NCBI GenBank assembly: GCA_040902745.1
Contig: JBBDWR010000008.1
Location: 1-64,000, forward strand
Reading direction: 5' to 3'
Source of the DNA: JBBDWR01 sp040902745
GTDB lineage: Bacteria; Actinomycetota; UBA4738; HRBIN12
DNA length: 64,000 bases
The position numbers and the translations under genes were made by a program. Of the stretch, positions 15,766 to 24,470 are shown piece by piece. The stretch's first letter is position 1, and every line of letters begins with the position of its first letter. The notes beneath the pieces were generated by a model. The model saw nothing but the letters and a program-made list of their open reading frames with translations, did no database searches and had not been told where the DNA came from.

Positions 15766-16602
15766 CTAGACGAGGCGACGCAGGAGATCGGAGATCGCGT
15801 CGTCCAGCGGTGGCATCGGCTCGATCCCGAGCTCGCGCGTGTACAGGCTGGTGAGTGAGGAGTCCCGCGGTCGCGGAGCCGCCAGACCGAGTTCGTCGGC
15901 CCGTTGGGCCGCCACGCCTCCCGGAAGCTTCGCCAGGCGCTTGGCCCGACGAAGGACGTCGAACCACGTCGTCGGCTCAGGCCCACCGAGATGATAGGTA
16001 CCGAAGCGTCCGGTCAGCACGAGAGGCAGGATGCGATCCGACAGATGGCGGACATACGTCGGGCTGCCGACGCGGTCCGCTAGACCGCCCGCCTCCTCTC
16101 CCGCCACCAGCTTGCGAAGCTGCCCGGTGAGGAAGTCGCCTCCTGAGCCGAAGACGAAGCCGGTTCGCAGGACGAAATGTTCGGCGAGGGTTCGCCGGAC
16201 GAGCTGCTCCCCCGCGAGTTTGGCTCGCGCGTACACCGACAGTGGCGCCGGGGTGTCGACCTCGTCGTATGGGGCCCCCTTGTTCCCGTCGAAGACGTAG
16301 TCGGTCGACACGTGCACGATGATCGCCCCTTGGGTCCGCGCGGCCAGAGCGACGTTGTGCGGGCCCAGCGCGTTGTCGCGGTAGCAACGATCGGGGTCGG
16401 ACTCGCAGTCGTCCACCTGCGTGAACGCCGCGAAGTTCAAGACGACATCGGGAGCGAGTTCTCCGACGACCGCTCGTACCGCGGCGTGGTCGCCGATATC
16501 CAACTCGTCGTGCCCCAGGCCGTGCACGTCGTGATGGGATGCGACCTGCTCTTTGAATGCACGACCGAGCCCGCCCCCGGCGCCGGTGACGAGCAGTCTC
16601 AC
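15766..16602 (-). CDS. rmlD: dTDP-4-dehydrorhamnose reductase
   Basis: 278-residue short-chain dehydrogenase-like enzyme, the last step of dTDP-L-rhamnose synthesis. The start is GTG 16600-16602, reading V-R-L-L-V-T-G-A-G-G-G-L-G-R, the NADPH-binding glycine motif. Further motifs are N-F-A-A-F-T-x-V-D-x-C-E, S-T-D-Y-V-F-D-G and Y-A-R-A-K (the Tyr-Lys catalytic pair written Y-x-x-x-K). The stop of rmlB overlaps the start by 4 bases, as expected for enzymes of one pathway. The upstream open frame to 16704 is not part of the protein. rmlB and a long-form rmlA lie alongside; rmlC (the 3,5-epimerase) is not in this window. Confidence 0.93.
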   Translation of the reverse strand: MRLLVTGAGGGLGRAFKEQVASHHDVHGLGHDELDIGDHAAVRAVVGELAPDVVLNFAAFTQVDDCESDPDRCYRDNALGPHNVALAARTQGAIIVHVSTDYVFDGNKGAPYDEVDTPAPLSVYARAKLAGEQLVRRTLAEHFVLRTGFVFGSGGDFLTGQLRKLVAGEEAGGLADRVGSPTYVRHLSDRILPLVLTGRFGTYHLGGPEPTTWFDVLRRAKRLAKLPGGVAAQRADELGLAAPRPRDSSLTSLYTRELGIEPMPPLDDAISDLLRRLV

Positions 16603-17594
16603 GGACCCGCGGCTTCGCGCATCGATGAGGCCCACTGCCGGTTGGTGGAGTACCACTCGACCGTCCGCCGCAGACCGTCGTCGAAGCCGACCTCGGGACT
16701 CCACCCGAGCGCGCGCAGCCGATCCGCCCGAACGCCGTAGCGGAAATCATGGCCGGGCCGCTCGTCGACGAACGAGATCAGCGACGGATCGGCATCGGCG
16801 AGCGCGCAGATCCGGCGGGCGAGTTCCAGATTGCTCAGCTCCAGTCCCGCCCCGATGTTGTAGACCACGCCGGGTTCCCCGCGATCCATCGCGGCCAGAC
16901 ATCCCGCCGCCCAGTCGGTCACGAACAGCCACTCCCGGCGCTGTTTCCCCTCGCCGTAGACGGGCAACGGCCGCCCGTCGAGGGCCGCCGTCGCGTACGT
17001 CGGGATCGCCTTCTCGGGATTCTGCCGGGGTCCGAAGGCATTCGTCCCTCGCACGACCGTGACCGCAGCCGCATAGGTCACGTGGTAGGCGCGACAGAGC
17101 AGATCCGCGGCCGCCTTGCTCGCCGCGTACGGGCTGCGAGGAGCCAACGGGGCGTCCTCGTCGAAGAGACTGTCGTCGTTGGCTCCGGCCCCGTAGACCT
17201 CGTCGGTGGAGACCATCAACATCGGCACGCCCGTTGTCCGGCATGCCTCGAGCAGCACCTGGGTCCCGACGACATTGGTCTGTACGAACGCCGCTGGCCC
17301 CGTGATGCTGCGATCCACGTGGCTCTCCGCAGCGGCATGCAACACACGATCGGCTTCGGCCACGAGCGGGCCCACGACCTGTGGATCCGCGACGTCGCCG
17401 TGCACGAACCGCATGCGCGGTTCCTCATCATGCTGCGTGAGGTTGGTCATCGATCCGGCGTACGTCAGCGCGTCGAGGACCGTGACCCGCGTGTCGGGAC
17501 GGGCGAGGAGCGCGTCGACCAGATGCGATCCGATGAAACCTGCGCCGCCCGTGACCAGAACGTGTGCCAAGACGCGTGAGGGTGCTTCGCTCAT
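16599..17594 (-). CDS. rmlB: dTDP-glucose 4,6-dehydratase
   Basis: 331 residues, extended short-chain dehydrogenase. It converts dTDP-glucose to dTDP-4-keto-6-deoxyglucose. The NAD motif is G-G-A-G-F-I-G (16-22). The catalytic S-T-D-E-V-Y-G supplies the Thr-Asp-Glu of true 4,6-dehydratases, and the active-site pair is in Y-A-A-S-K. N-P-E-K-A-I-P and R-E-W-L-F-V-x-D-W also match RmlB. The length is normal. ATG 17594 lies in a gap after the glycosyltransferase gene, with no strong ribosome binding site. It is co-directional with, and overlapping, rmlD. Confidence 0.94.
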   Translation of the reverse strand: MSEAPSRVLAHVLVTGGAGFIGSHLVDALLARPDTRVTVLDALTYAGSMTNLTQHDEEPRMRFVHGDVADPQVVGPLVAEADRVLHAAAESHVDRSITGPAAFVQTNVVGTQVLLEACRTTGVPMLMVSTDEVYGAGANDDSLFDEDAPLAPRSPYAASKAAADLLCRAYHVTYAAAVTVVRGTNAFGPRQNPEKAIPTYATAALDGRPLPVYGEGKQRREWLFVTDWAAGCLAAMDRGEPGVVYNIGAGLELSNLELARRICALADADPSLISFVDERPGHDFRYGVRADRLRALGWSPEVGFDDGLRRTVEWYSTNRQWASSMREAAGP

Positions 17595-17662
17595 GTATGC
17601 CTCCGCCGTCGCCCCGCGTTTCGCCGGAGCTGAGAGGGCCTCAGTCTAGCCGGGACGGGTCC

Positions 17663-18823
17663 TCACACGACGCCGATGCCTTCGCCCGCGCGACGGAAGG
17701 TCGCGGCCGTCTCTTTGGCCGCCTTCATCCACGTGAACTCCGCCGCGCGCACGAGGCCCGACGCCGAAAGGCGGTTCGCGAGGTCCCCGTCGTCGAGGAG
17801 TTCACGCATCCCCGCGGCGAGACCCTCCGCGTCGTCGGGGTCCACGAGCATCGCCGCATCACCCGCCACCTCGGGCAGGGAGGACACCTCGGAGGTGAGG
17901 ACGGGGACGCCACACGCCATCGCCTCGAGCAGCGGCATGCCGAAGCCTTCGTAGCGGGAGGGATAGACGAACGCGGTCGCTCCCGTCAGCAGGGCGAGCT
18001 TATCGGCGTCGCTGATGTATCCCGTCCGCACGATCCGTGAGCGAACCCCCTCGGGCAACGCGGCGATCTGCGCATCCAGGTTGTGCGTCGCTTTCGGGAA
18101 CCACCGCACCGGACCCCCGGCGAGCACCAAGGACGCGCCTTCGCCCAGGCTCGCGAACGCGCGCACGAGCGTCGCCAGGTTCTTTCGGGGTTCGATCCCG
18201 CCGACGAAGAACAGGTACGGACCATCGATCCCGAACCGTGTGCGCGCCTGCGCGACCGCGCGATCCGGCGCGGGACGGAAAGCGTCGGCGTCGACCCCAT
18301 GGTGCACGACGTCGACGCGGCTCGGATCGACCCCGAAGAGATCGATCAGATCGCTGCGGGTCGCCGCGGAAGGCACGATCAGCCTCGCGGCGTCGTCGAG
18401 CCACCTGCGGAACCGGCGCCGCCAGCGGTCGTCGGCCTGTGGGGCCGTCTCGGGGAACAATTGGAACGCCAGGTCGTGCACCATCAGCACGACGCCGCGG
18501 CTTCCGGTCGCCGGGGGAAGGAAGTTGGTGGCGAACAGCAGATCGAAGTCACAGAACCACTCGAGCTTCGGAATACCCAGCCGGGAAGCGATCGGCTCGA
18601 ACACGCGGGCGGGGAAGGGTGTGGCCTTCTCCTCGAGGTTTGGGGCATCCACGTCGGCGAAGAATCGTTGCGGACGCACCACCCCCTTCGCGTGCAGGTA
18701 CCACGCGATGTAGCGCGTCTGGGGATCCGCCTGAGGGAGCGCGCCGATCAGGTGGTGTGCGTAGTACCCGACGCCGGTCTTGCGCGCGTCCAGGGCTGGT
18801 CGTGCGTCGATCGCGACTCGCAT
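17663..18823 (-). CDS. GT4 family glycosyltransferase (mannosyl/rhamnosyl type)
   Basis: 386 residues. The start M-R-V-A-I-D-A-R-P-A-L-D-A-R-K-T-G-V-G-Y-Y is typical of GT4 enzymes of O-antigen loci. The C-terminal donor domain has F-V-G-G-I-E-P-R-K-N-L and Y-P-S-R-Y-E-G-F-G-M-P-L-L-E-A-M-A-C-G, with the conserved E-x7-E pair. A TAGGCT hexamer lies 9 bases before the ATG and no Shine-Dalgarno is seen, suggesting its own leaderless start. It is similar in architecture to the enzyme at 48965-50089, with which it shares the G-V/I-G-x-Y loop and V-S-S-x-P-E-V. Confidence 0.92.
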   Translation of the reverse strand: MRVAIDARPALDARKTGVGYYAHHLIGALPQADPQTRYIAWYLHAKGVVRPQRFFADVDAPNLEEKATPFPARVFEPIASRLGIPKLEWFCDFDLLFATNFLPPATGSRGVVLMVHDLAFQLFPETAPQADDRWRRRFRRWLDDAARLIVPSAATRSDLIDLFGVDPSRVDVVHHGVDADAFRPAPDRAVAQARTRFGIDGPYLFFVGGIEPRKNLATLVRAFASLGEGASLVLAGGPVRWFPKATHNLDAQIAALPEGVRSRIVRTGYISDADKLALLTGATAFVYPSRYEGFGMPLLEAMACGVPVLTSEVSSLPEVAGDAAMLVDPDDAEGLAAGMRELLDDGDLANRLSASGLVRAAEFTWMKAAKETAATFRRAGEGIGVV

Positions 18824-18832
18824 GGGGGCAGC

Positions 18833-18838
18833 AGCCTA
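18833..18838 (-). promoter_or_regulatory. -10-like TAGGCT before GT4 gene
   Basis: The minus-strand TAGGCT ends 9 bases before ATG 18823. It is the same hexamer as in front of fbiC. Confidence 0.45.
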
Positions 18839-18876
18839 CCCCGCGCGCGCCCGGCGACGCCGCAGCGCCGATCCGG

Positions 18877-19935
18877 CTAGTCGAGCTCGACCCGGCTCTG
18901 ATCGCCGACGATCAGCCGGTGCATGCCACCGTCGCCCGCGTGGCACACGTCGACCCCTTTGCCGAGGATCGAGCCCGTGAGTCCACGGACGTCGCGGATC
19001 GTGCATCCGCTGAGCACGATCGAGTCCTCGATGTGGCTCCCGCTGATCCGGCACCCGTCGGCGACCGAGACGTTGGGACCGAGCGTCGCGTCCTCGACGA
19101 CCGTCCCCTCCCCGATCACCACGGGACCGTGCACCTGCGAGCGCAGCACCTTCGCACCCGCGCGGACGACGACGTTGCCGGTCACCGTCGAGCCCTCGTC
19201 CACCTGTCCCGCGATCGATGGCTCTTGTCTCTCGAGCATGATGCGGTTCGCTTCCAGCAGGTCCTCCGGCTTGCCGGTGTCCTTCCACCAGCCGGAGACC
19301 ATCTCCGCGCGCACCGTCTTGCCGGTGTCGATCAGGTACTGGATCGCATCGGTGATCTCCAGCTCGCCTCGCCCGCTCGGCTGGATCGCCTTGGCCGCGT
19401 CGAGGATCGAGTCGTCGAACAGGTACACGCCGACGAGCGCGAGATCGGAGATGTGCTCCGTGGGCTTCTCGACGAGCCTCGTGACGCGATCCCCCTCGAG
19501 TACCGCAACACCGAAGCGCTCCGGCTCCGGCACGCGGGCGAGGAAGATCTGCGCATCGGGTCGATGCTCCTCGAAGTTGCGCGCGAACCCGGCCAGGCCT
19601 TCGAGCAGGACGTTGTCGCCCAGGTACATCAAGAACGGCTCGCCGCGGACGAACGCTTCTGCGGTGAGCACCGCATGAGCAAGCCCCAGCGGCGCGGTCT
19701 GCGGGATGTAGGTGACGTCGAGACCCCAGCGAGAGCCGTCGCCCACCGCCGACTCGACCTCGGCCGCAGTGGCTCCGACGATGATGCCGACCTGCGTGAT
19801 ACCGGCATCGCGGATCGCCTCCAGCGCGTGGAACAGGATCGGCGTGTTCGCGATCGGGATCAGCTGCTTGGCCTGCGTGTGGGTGATCGGCCGCAGACGC
19901 GAGCCTTCCCCGCCCGAGAGCACGAGAGCGCGCAT
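18877..19935 (-). CDS. rmlA: Glucose-1-phosphate thymidylyltransferase, long form with beta-helix
   Basis: 352 residues. The catalytic domain begins M-R-A-L-V-L-S-G-G-E-G-S-R-L-R-P-I and keeps Q-L-I-P-I-A-N-T-P, Y-L-G-D-N (metal Asp), V-E-K-P and W-W-K-D-T-G. The C-terminal hexapeptide-repeat domain (about 245-352) marks the long class (DesD/Cps2L-like or archaeal type) rather than the 290-residue RmlA. It presumably makes dTDP-glucose for rmlB and rmlD. ATG 19933-19935 is chosen because GAGGAG sits 6 bases upstream. It overlaps the LCP gene stop by one base, so the two are coupled. A uridylyltransferase specificity cannot be excluded. Confidence 0.88.
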   Translation of the reverse strand: MRALVLSGGEGSRLRPITHTQAKQLIPIANTPILFHALEAIRDAGITQVGIIVGATAAEVESAVGDGSRWGLDVTYIPQTAPLGLAHAVLTAEAFVRGEPFLMYLGDNVLLEGLAGFARNFEEHRPDAQIFLARVPEPERFGVAVLEGDRVTRLVEKPTEHISDLALVGVYLFDDSILDAAKAIQPSGRGELEITDAIQYLIDTGKTVRAEMVSGWWKDTGKPEDLLEANRIMLERQEPSIAGQVDEGSTVTGNVVVRAGAKVLRSQVHGPVVIGEGTVVEDATLGPNVSVADGCRISGSHIEDSIVLSGCTIRDVRGLTGSILGKGVDVCHAGDGGMHRLIVGDQSRVELD

Positions 19936-21332
19936 CAACACTCCTCGACCGGGGCCGTGCCGCCGTCATCGCCGGGCTCCGCGGGCTCGTAGGCATCGGT
20001 GATCACGACGGCCACGTCGAGCTCGCCGAGGGAGCCGCCCGGGACCTGCACCTGCTTCAGGTTCGGCAGGTAGGTCGCCGTGACGTCGCGCCCCGCCTCG
20101 CTCCCCTTCTCGTACAGGATCGCCGATCCCGTCACGTCGGTCTGCAACGCGGCGGCGTTGCGAAGGACCGGGTCGGCGTCGAACCCGCTCTTCGTGAGGA
20201 TGTCGAGGGTCGCCTGCGCGCCCCCGCCGGAGGCCTTGTCGTAGACAGCGGACGGAACGTTGGCAGGCGAGAGCTGCGTCTCGGTCAGCTCCTTGCCGAT
20301 GTCCCCGAGCGGCCGTCCCTCGCGTAGCGCCCGGAACATCTCGCGTGCCGTCGGGGTCACCGTGACGACGGAGAGCGCGATGCCATCCTGATATCGGGTC
20401 GCGATGTCTCCGGGAACCGCGCGGAAGTCCGCTTGCCCCGTGGAGATCCCCTTCAGTTGGCTCGCGAGGTAGCCCAGATCGGCGGGCGTCAGGCCCTCGT
20501 CGATCCACAGGTTCTTCGCCGCGGACTGTACGAGGCCGGGAAGGTTGCTCACCTGACCCGGCGACAGCAACTTGGCCATCAGCGCACGGAAGAACTGTTG
20601 CTGTCGGCTGATGCGGGCGAAGTCGGGGATGCAATCGCCTTCGAGATGCCTCGTGCGCACGACCGCCAGGGCGGTCGCGCCGTCCAGTCTGTGGCATCCG
20701 GCCTTGAGGTCGAGGCCGGCGAGTTCGTCGTACATGTCGAAGGGGAAGCACATGTCGACGCCATCGACCGCGTCGACGAGGTTCTGGAACCCTGCCAGGT
20801 TCACGTACATGACGTGGTTGACGCGCAGTCCCGTGAGATCGGTGATCGTCTTGGCTACGCGTGCCGCGCCTTCGTTATCGATGCCACCTTCGAACGCCGA
20901 ATTGATCTTGCCCTCGCCGCGGTCGGGGATGTCGACCCAGAGGTCTCGGGGGAAACTGAGGATCGTCGCCTTCTCTTGATCGGGCTCGGTGTGCACGAGG
21001 ATGATCGTGTCTGCGCGCTGCTTGCCGCCGATCTGTGCCTGGGTTCCGAACTTGATCTGGTCTTCCTCGGATAACCCGGTCCGGTCGTCGCTGCCGAGGA
21101 GGAGGTAGTTGCAGGAACGTTCGTCGCACTTGCCCTGGATCACCTGTTCGCTCTCGCCGGTGTCCTCGTTGGCGAGGTCGAGCTGATCGATCCGGGACAC
21201 CTGGCGATCGGCCCAGACGTAGGTGCCGATGCCGATGCCACCGCCAAGCGCGACCAGCACCGCGATCACGGCCGTCAGCGCGAGCAACGTACGCACGAAC
21301 CGACCTCCGGGAGTGAGCCTGCCTCCTGCCAT
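19935..21332 (-). CDS. LytR-CpsA-Psr (LCP) family glycopolymer ligase with LytR_C domain
   Basis: 465 residues. A membrane helix at about 14-36 precedes an extracellular LCP domain (about 75-260). Visible are L-L-L-G-S-D-D-R, R-A-D-T-I-I-L-V-H, S-F-P-R-D-L-W-V-D-I-P, K-I-N-S-A-F and R-T-R-H, including the Arg and Asp residues that bind the polyprenyl-pyrophosphate substrate. A LytR_C domain follows at about 355-450. LCP enzymes attach undecaprenyl-linked glycans to peptidoglycan, which fits its place at the head of the polysaccharide operon. TACGCT lies 7 bases before ATG, with no ribosome binding site. Four or more extracellular cysteines could form disulfides. Confidence 0.93.
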   Translation of the reverse strand: MAGGRLTPGGRFVRTLLALTAVIAVLVALGGGIGIGTYVWADRQVSRIDQLDLANEDTGESEQVIQGKCDERSCNYLLLGSDDRTGLSEEDQIKFGTQAQIGGKQRADTIILVHTEPDQEKATILSFPRDLWVDIPDRGEGKINSAFEGGIDNEGAARVAKTITDLTGLRVNHVMYVNLAGFQNLVDAVDGVDMCFPFDMYDELAGLDLKAGCHRLDGATALAVVRTRHLEGDCIPDFARISRQQQFFRALMAKLLSPGQVSNLPGLVQSAAKNLWIDEGLTPADLGYLASQLKGISTGQADFRAVPGDIATRYQDGIALSVVTVTPTAREMFRALREGRPLGDIGKELTETQLSPANVPSAVYDKASGGGAQATLDILTKSGFDADPVLRNAAALQTDVTGSAILYEKGSEAGRDVTATYLPNLKQVQVPGGSLGELDVAVVITDAYEPAEPGDDGGTAPVEEC

Positions 21333-21339
21333 GTGCCAC

Positions 21340-21345
21340 AGCGTA
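21340..21345 (-). promoter_or_regulatory. -10-like TACGCT before lcp-rmlA
   Basis: The minus-strand TACGCT ends 7 bases before the lcp ATG at 21332. It probably drives a leaderless lcp-rmlA transcript. Confidence 0.45.
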
Positions 21346-21523
21346 CCGGGACGCCTATGTGGCCCCTAGGGCGGGCCGGTGATGATCATGTGACGACCCC
21401 ATGATGCTTGCCGCTGAGGGCCGCGCGGTCGACAATCAACGCCGGGCGGTGCGCCCGCGCCACTCGTGCCGGGGCATCCGCGTCCGACATCTTTGCCGTG
21501 AACCGGGGAGCGAGTCCACGACC

Positions 21524-22012
21524 ATGACCGAAGCGAAGACTCGGGAGACTCCGGATCCGGCGACGTCCGACGAGCTGACCGGTTTGCTGAACCGGACGGG
21601 GTTGGAGCCACTGGCTGAGTACCGCTTCCGGCTGTCCGATCGCACCCGTGTGCCGGTCACGCTCGTCTTTTTGCGCCTGACGCCACCGGGCGAGGCGAGC
21701 GCGGAGCTGCTCGTCGAAGTCGCGGAGGTGATCCGCGGAGCCACTCGTGAAGCCGATCTCAGCGCGAGATTGGATGAGGGGTTCTGCGTCCTGCTCGCCG
21801 GCAACGCGACGGGGGCCGAAGCCGCCGTCCTATCTCGGATCGTCGAGGGACTCGCGGAACACAACGCCCGAAGCGACCGCCCCGTCCCTCTGTCGCTCGC
21901 GATCGGCACCGCCGCGTACGAGCCGGGCAACCGACGCTCGCTCGATCAGGTGCTGGAGGAAGCAGCCACAGGGATGCGGGATCAGGGACCGGGAACAGCC
22001 GCGCCGAGCTGA
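21524..22012 (+). CDS. Degenerate GGDEF-domain protein
   Basis: 162 residues. It begins with D-E-L-T-G-L-L-N-R-T-G-L (residues 16-27), the conserved entry of diguanylate cyclase domains. The fold seems to continue to V-P-L-S-L-A-I-G-T-A and a C-terminal helix. At the catalytic turn the GG[D/E]EF motif is replaced by L-D-E-G-F (83-87), so cyclase activity is unlikely. It may bind GTP or a cyclic dinucleotide, or serve as a protein contact. No sensor or membrane segment is attached. ATG 21524 is preceded by GGGGAGCGAG at about 14 bases. The in-frame extension to 21401 has no family similarity. Confidence 0.72.
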   Translation: MTEAKTRETPDPATSDELTGLLNRTGLEPLAEYRFRLSDRTRVPVTLVFLRLTPPGEASAELLVEVAEVIRGATREADLSARLDEGFCVLLAGNATGAEAAVLSRIVEGLAEHNARSDRPVPLSLAIGTAAYEPGNRRSLDQVLEEAATGMRDQGPGTAAPS

Positions 22013-22185
22013 GCCGACCCCGATCCTCGGCATTGCCTCCCCCCGAACCCTTCGGTAGGGTCGCGGCCCGATATCGTCAGGTCTCGTGATGGACCGATCC
22101 GAAACCCGCTCTGACCCGCGTAATCGAGCACGCGCGGTGATCCGCACGCTGTGGTGGTGCGAACCCATGGCAGACGGATGGACGG
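22013..22185 (+). promoter_or_regulatory. Region upstream of the ECF sigma gene
   Basis: 173 bases without a gene. A TAGGGT hexamer at 22056-22061 could be a -10, giving a leader of more than 100 bases before the ATG at 22186. No clear -35 autoregulatory ECF motif (AAC) is visible. Confidence 0.3.
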
Positions 22186-22827
22186 ATGATGACGGATGGC
22201 CCGCTCGTCACGCAGCGACGCGCGCGCTCCGAGCCCGCGAGGGAGGCGACGGTGCCGCCTGACCCTGCGGAACTACGAGACGCGGATCTTGTCCGGGCGA
22301 TGCGCCGGGGCGACAAGGACGCGTTCCGGGGTTTGTTCCGCCGATACGCGCCCACGGCTCAGGCGCTGGCACAGCGGATCGTGCGCCAGCAGTTCCTCGC
22401 CGAAGAGATCGTTCAGGAGGTGTTCCTAGCCGTGTGGCGCAATCCGACCGCGCACGATCCCGACCGGGGATCGGTCAAGAGCTGGCTGATGGGCATGATC
22501 CATCACCGGTCGGTCGACGTCGTGCGACGCGAGGAGGCGCAGCGGCGCCGGGCCGCCGAGGCGATCCCGGACGCGATCGACCTCGACGACGACCCCGGCG
22601 TCACCGTCCCCGAAGAGATCGGCCTTCCCGAGGAGCGCAAGGTCGTCCGCAGCGCTCTCGCGGAACTGCCCACCGAGCAGCGACAGATCCTCGAGCTGAT
22701 GTACTTCGGTGGCATGTCTCAGTCGCAGATCTCCGAACGGCTGTCGGTGCCGCTCGGAACGGTCAAGTCACGTACCTTGCTCGGCATGCGTCGCATGCGC
22801 ACGACGCTGGTGGGGATGGAACGATGA
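22186..22827 (+). CDS. ECF-type RNA polymerase sigma factor (SigK-like)
   Basis: 213 residues. Region 2 (about 36-105) has F-R-G-L-F-R-R-Y, A-E-E-I-V-Q-E-V-F-L-A-V-W and W-L-M-G-M-I-H-H-R-S-V-D, the core-binding and -10-melting helices. Region 4 (about 145-205) has L-P-x-E-Q-R-Q-I-L-E-L-M-Y-F-G-G-M-S-Q-S-Q-I-S and the recognition helix V-P-L-G-T-V-K-S-R. The linker is acidic. Its stop overlaps the anti-sigma start (ATGA, 22824-22827), the classic cognate-pair layout. With an RskA-type partner it resembles SigK/ECF19-like pairs. ATG 22186 may be extended at the N-terminus; GTG 22252 (before P-P-D-P-A-E-L) is an alternative start. Confidence 0.92.
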   Translation: MMTDGPLVTQRRARSEPAREATVPPDPAELRDADLVRAMRRGDKDAFRGLFRRYAPTAQALAQRIVRQQFLAEEIVQEVFLAVWRNPTAHDPDRGSVKSWLMGMIHHRSVDVVRREEAQRRRAAEAIPDAIDLDDDPGVTVPEEIGLPEERKVVRSALAELPTEQRQILELMYFGGMSQSQISERLSVPLGTVKSRTLLGMRRMRTTLVGMER

Positions 22828-23576
22828 TCGATCACGATCGGATCGAGGAGTTGATCGCGGCCCGCGCACTCGGGGGGATCGATCCCGAGGACGCGCGTGC
22901 ACTCGAGCGGGAATCGGCGGAACACGGTCCCGACTGCATCGATTGTCGCCGACTCATGGACGAGTACGACGAGATCGCCGGGCGCCTGGCGTTCGCGCTC
23001 GCCCCCGCGCCGGTCCGCGCCGAGATGGAGGACGAGATCCTCCGACGAACCCTGGTCGACGACGGTCCGGCAGCGACGAGCGCCGCTCCCCCGAGCGAAC
23101 AGTCGCGCTCGCCGGCTGCACTCGATGAGCGGCGCGCGGCCCGTTCGGCGCGCCGCGCGGGTGTGGCACGCGGCGTCGCGGCGGTCGCGGCGGCGTTCGT
23201 GCTGTTCGCGGGCGGATGGGTGATCGGCGCGAACCTGGGTGAAGACACCCCGCTCGATCTGTCTGCCGCCAGGGTCGTTTCCTTCGACTCGCAGGAAGGT
23301 GAGCTGGCGGTCGCCTTCGAACCGGGTGAACCCGGCGTGCTGATCCTCGGGACGGGACTGCCCTCGCCCGGACCGGGCAAGGTCTATGAGGTCTGGATGA
23401 TCGAGGGTGATACCCCGACGCCCGGGCCTTGTCTGCGACCGGGACCGGACGGATCGATCGTCGAATTGGTCGACGCGGAACTCGGAACGACCGACACGAT
23501 GGCCGTCACCGTGGAGCCCGAAGGGTGTTCCCTGGCCCCCACGAGCGAGCCGATCGCCGTCGCGGATCTCGCGTAG
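22824..23576 (+). CDS. Zinc-binding anti-sigma factor of RskA type
   Basis: 250 residues. The cytoplasmic N-terminal anti-sigma domain has H-x3-C-x2-C at about 34-41 (ZAS zinc site). One membrane helix (about 113-131) leads an extracellular RskA domain with K-V-Y-E-V-W-M-I-E-G and a conserved ending. It likely holds the upstream sigma factor at the membrane and releases it by regulated proteolysis; a CPBP protease elsewhere in the window is not linked by any evidence. Two external cysteines (near 205 and 234) could form a redox-sensitive disulfide as described for RskA-like proteins. The start is fixed by the 4-base overlap. Confidence 0.9.
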   Translation: MIDHDRIEELIAARALGGIDPEDARALERESAEHGPDCIDCRRLMDEYDEIAGRLAFALAPAPVRAEMEDEILRRTLVDDGPAATSAAPPSEQSRSPAALDERRAARSARRAGVARGVAAVAAAFVLFAGGWVIGANLGEDTPLDLSAARVVSFDSQEGELAVAFEPGEPGVLILGTGLPSPGPGKVYEVWMIEGDTPTPGPCLRPGPDGSIVELVDAELGTTDTMAVTVEPEGCSLAPTSEPIAVADLA

Positions 23577-23600
23577 AGCAACCTTCCGGCGCGTTCTGCG

Positions 23601-24470
23601 TCAGCCGTCGTCGCCGTCGATCGTTCCGGCGTCCTCCGGCCGGACGACGAACACCGAACACCGCGCGTGCGAGGTGACGTGGGCGCTGACGCTGCCGAGC
23701 AGCATCCGGGTCATCCCCGAGATGCCACGGTGGCCGATCACGAGCAGATCGGCACCGTCGCGTTCGGCCACCTTCACGAGCGCGCTCTCAGGCCGACCCA
23801 TCGCCATCTCCAGGAGTGGCTCGACGCCTGCGGCACGTGCGATCTCGACCGATCCCGTCAGCTCTTCGGGGATCTCGTCCACGGCGGGATCGACAGTCCA
23901 CTCTTCTCCCTTGCCGCGGAACACCGGGATCACGTGCAGGATCCGTAACTCGGCCCCCGAAGCCACCGCCAACTGCGCGGCGATCGACGCCGTGTTGGTC
24001 GAGGCATCGGACCCGTCGACCCCACAGACGATCCGGGCAGGGAATCCCTCGGGAACAGGACGCGCCACGAGTACGGAACTGCTCGCCTCTTGGACCACGT
24101 GCGTCGCAACCTTGCCGATCTTCAACGGGCGATCGAGCAGCCCAGCATCGGCACCCACGCAGATCAGTTCGACTTCATGTTCCGCCGCCTCTTGCACGAG
24201 GACATGCGCCGGCTCGCCGGCGACGACGGAAGTGGTTGCCTCGACACCGAAGCCTCGCGCGAGCTCGGCGGTGTCGGCGAGCACCTGGAGGGCTTCCTCC
24301 TCGACCTCGCCTTCGTACGGGCGTCCCGGGTCGATCACGAAGAGCAGGTCGAGTTGCGAACCGGTGCACGAGGCGATCCGAGCTCCTTGCGCCACGGCCA
24401 CGGCTGCGCGCTCCGAACCGTCGGTGCCGACGAGGATCCTGCCCGCGCCGAGGTCGTCCCTGCCGGTCAC
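23601..24470 (-). CDS. Tandem universal stress protein (two UspA domains)
   Basis: 289 residues from GTG 24468-24470. The first UspA domain starts R-I-L-V-G-T-D-G-S-E-R-A. The second starts R-I-V-C-G-V-D-G-S-D-A-S (about 145) and ends D-L-L-V-I-G-H-R-G-I-S-G-M-T-R-M-L-L-G-S-V-S-A-H-V. That ending includes the G-x2-G-x9-G-S/T ATP-binding signature, so the second domain should bind ATP. The first domain lacks a clean copy (V-G-A-D-A-G-L-L-D-R). The start is uncertain: the frame is open to 24608 but homology begins near this GTG. It is convergent with the anti-sigma gene. Confidence 0.87.
   Translation of the reverse strand: MTGRDDLGAGRILVGTDGSERAAVAVAQGARIASCTGSQLDLLFVIDPGRPYEGEVEEEALQVLADTAELARGFGVEATTSVVAGEPAHVLVQEAAEHEVELICVGADAGLLDRPLKIGKVATHVVQEASSSVLVARPVPEGFPARIVCGVDGSDASTNTASIAAQLAVASGAELRILHVIPVFRGKGEEWTVDPAVDEIPEELTGSVEIARAAGVEPLLEMAMGRPESALVKVAERDGADLLVIGHRGISGMTRMLLGSVSAHVTSHARCSVFVVRPEDAGTIDGDDG

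Noticed and set aside
18037..19992. 651-codon plus-strand open frame
   Set aside because: Spans two well-supported minus-strand genes (GT4 and rmlA) on the opposite strand and has no family features.
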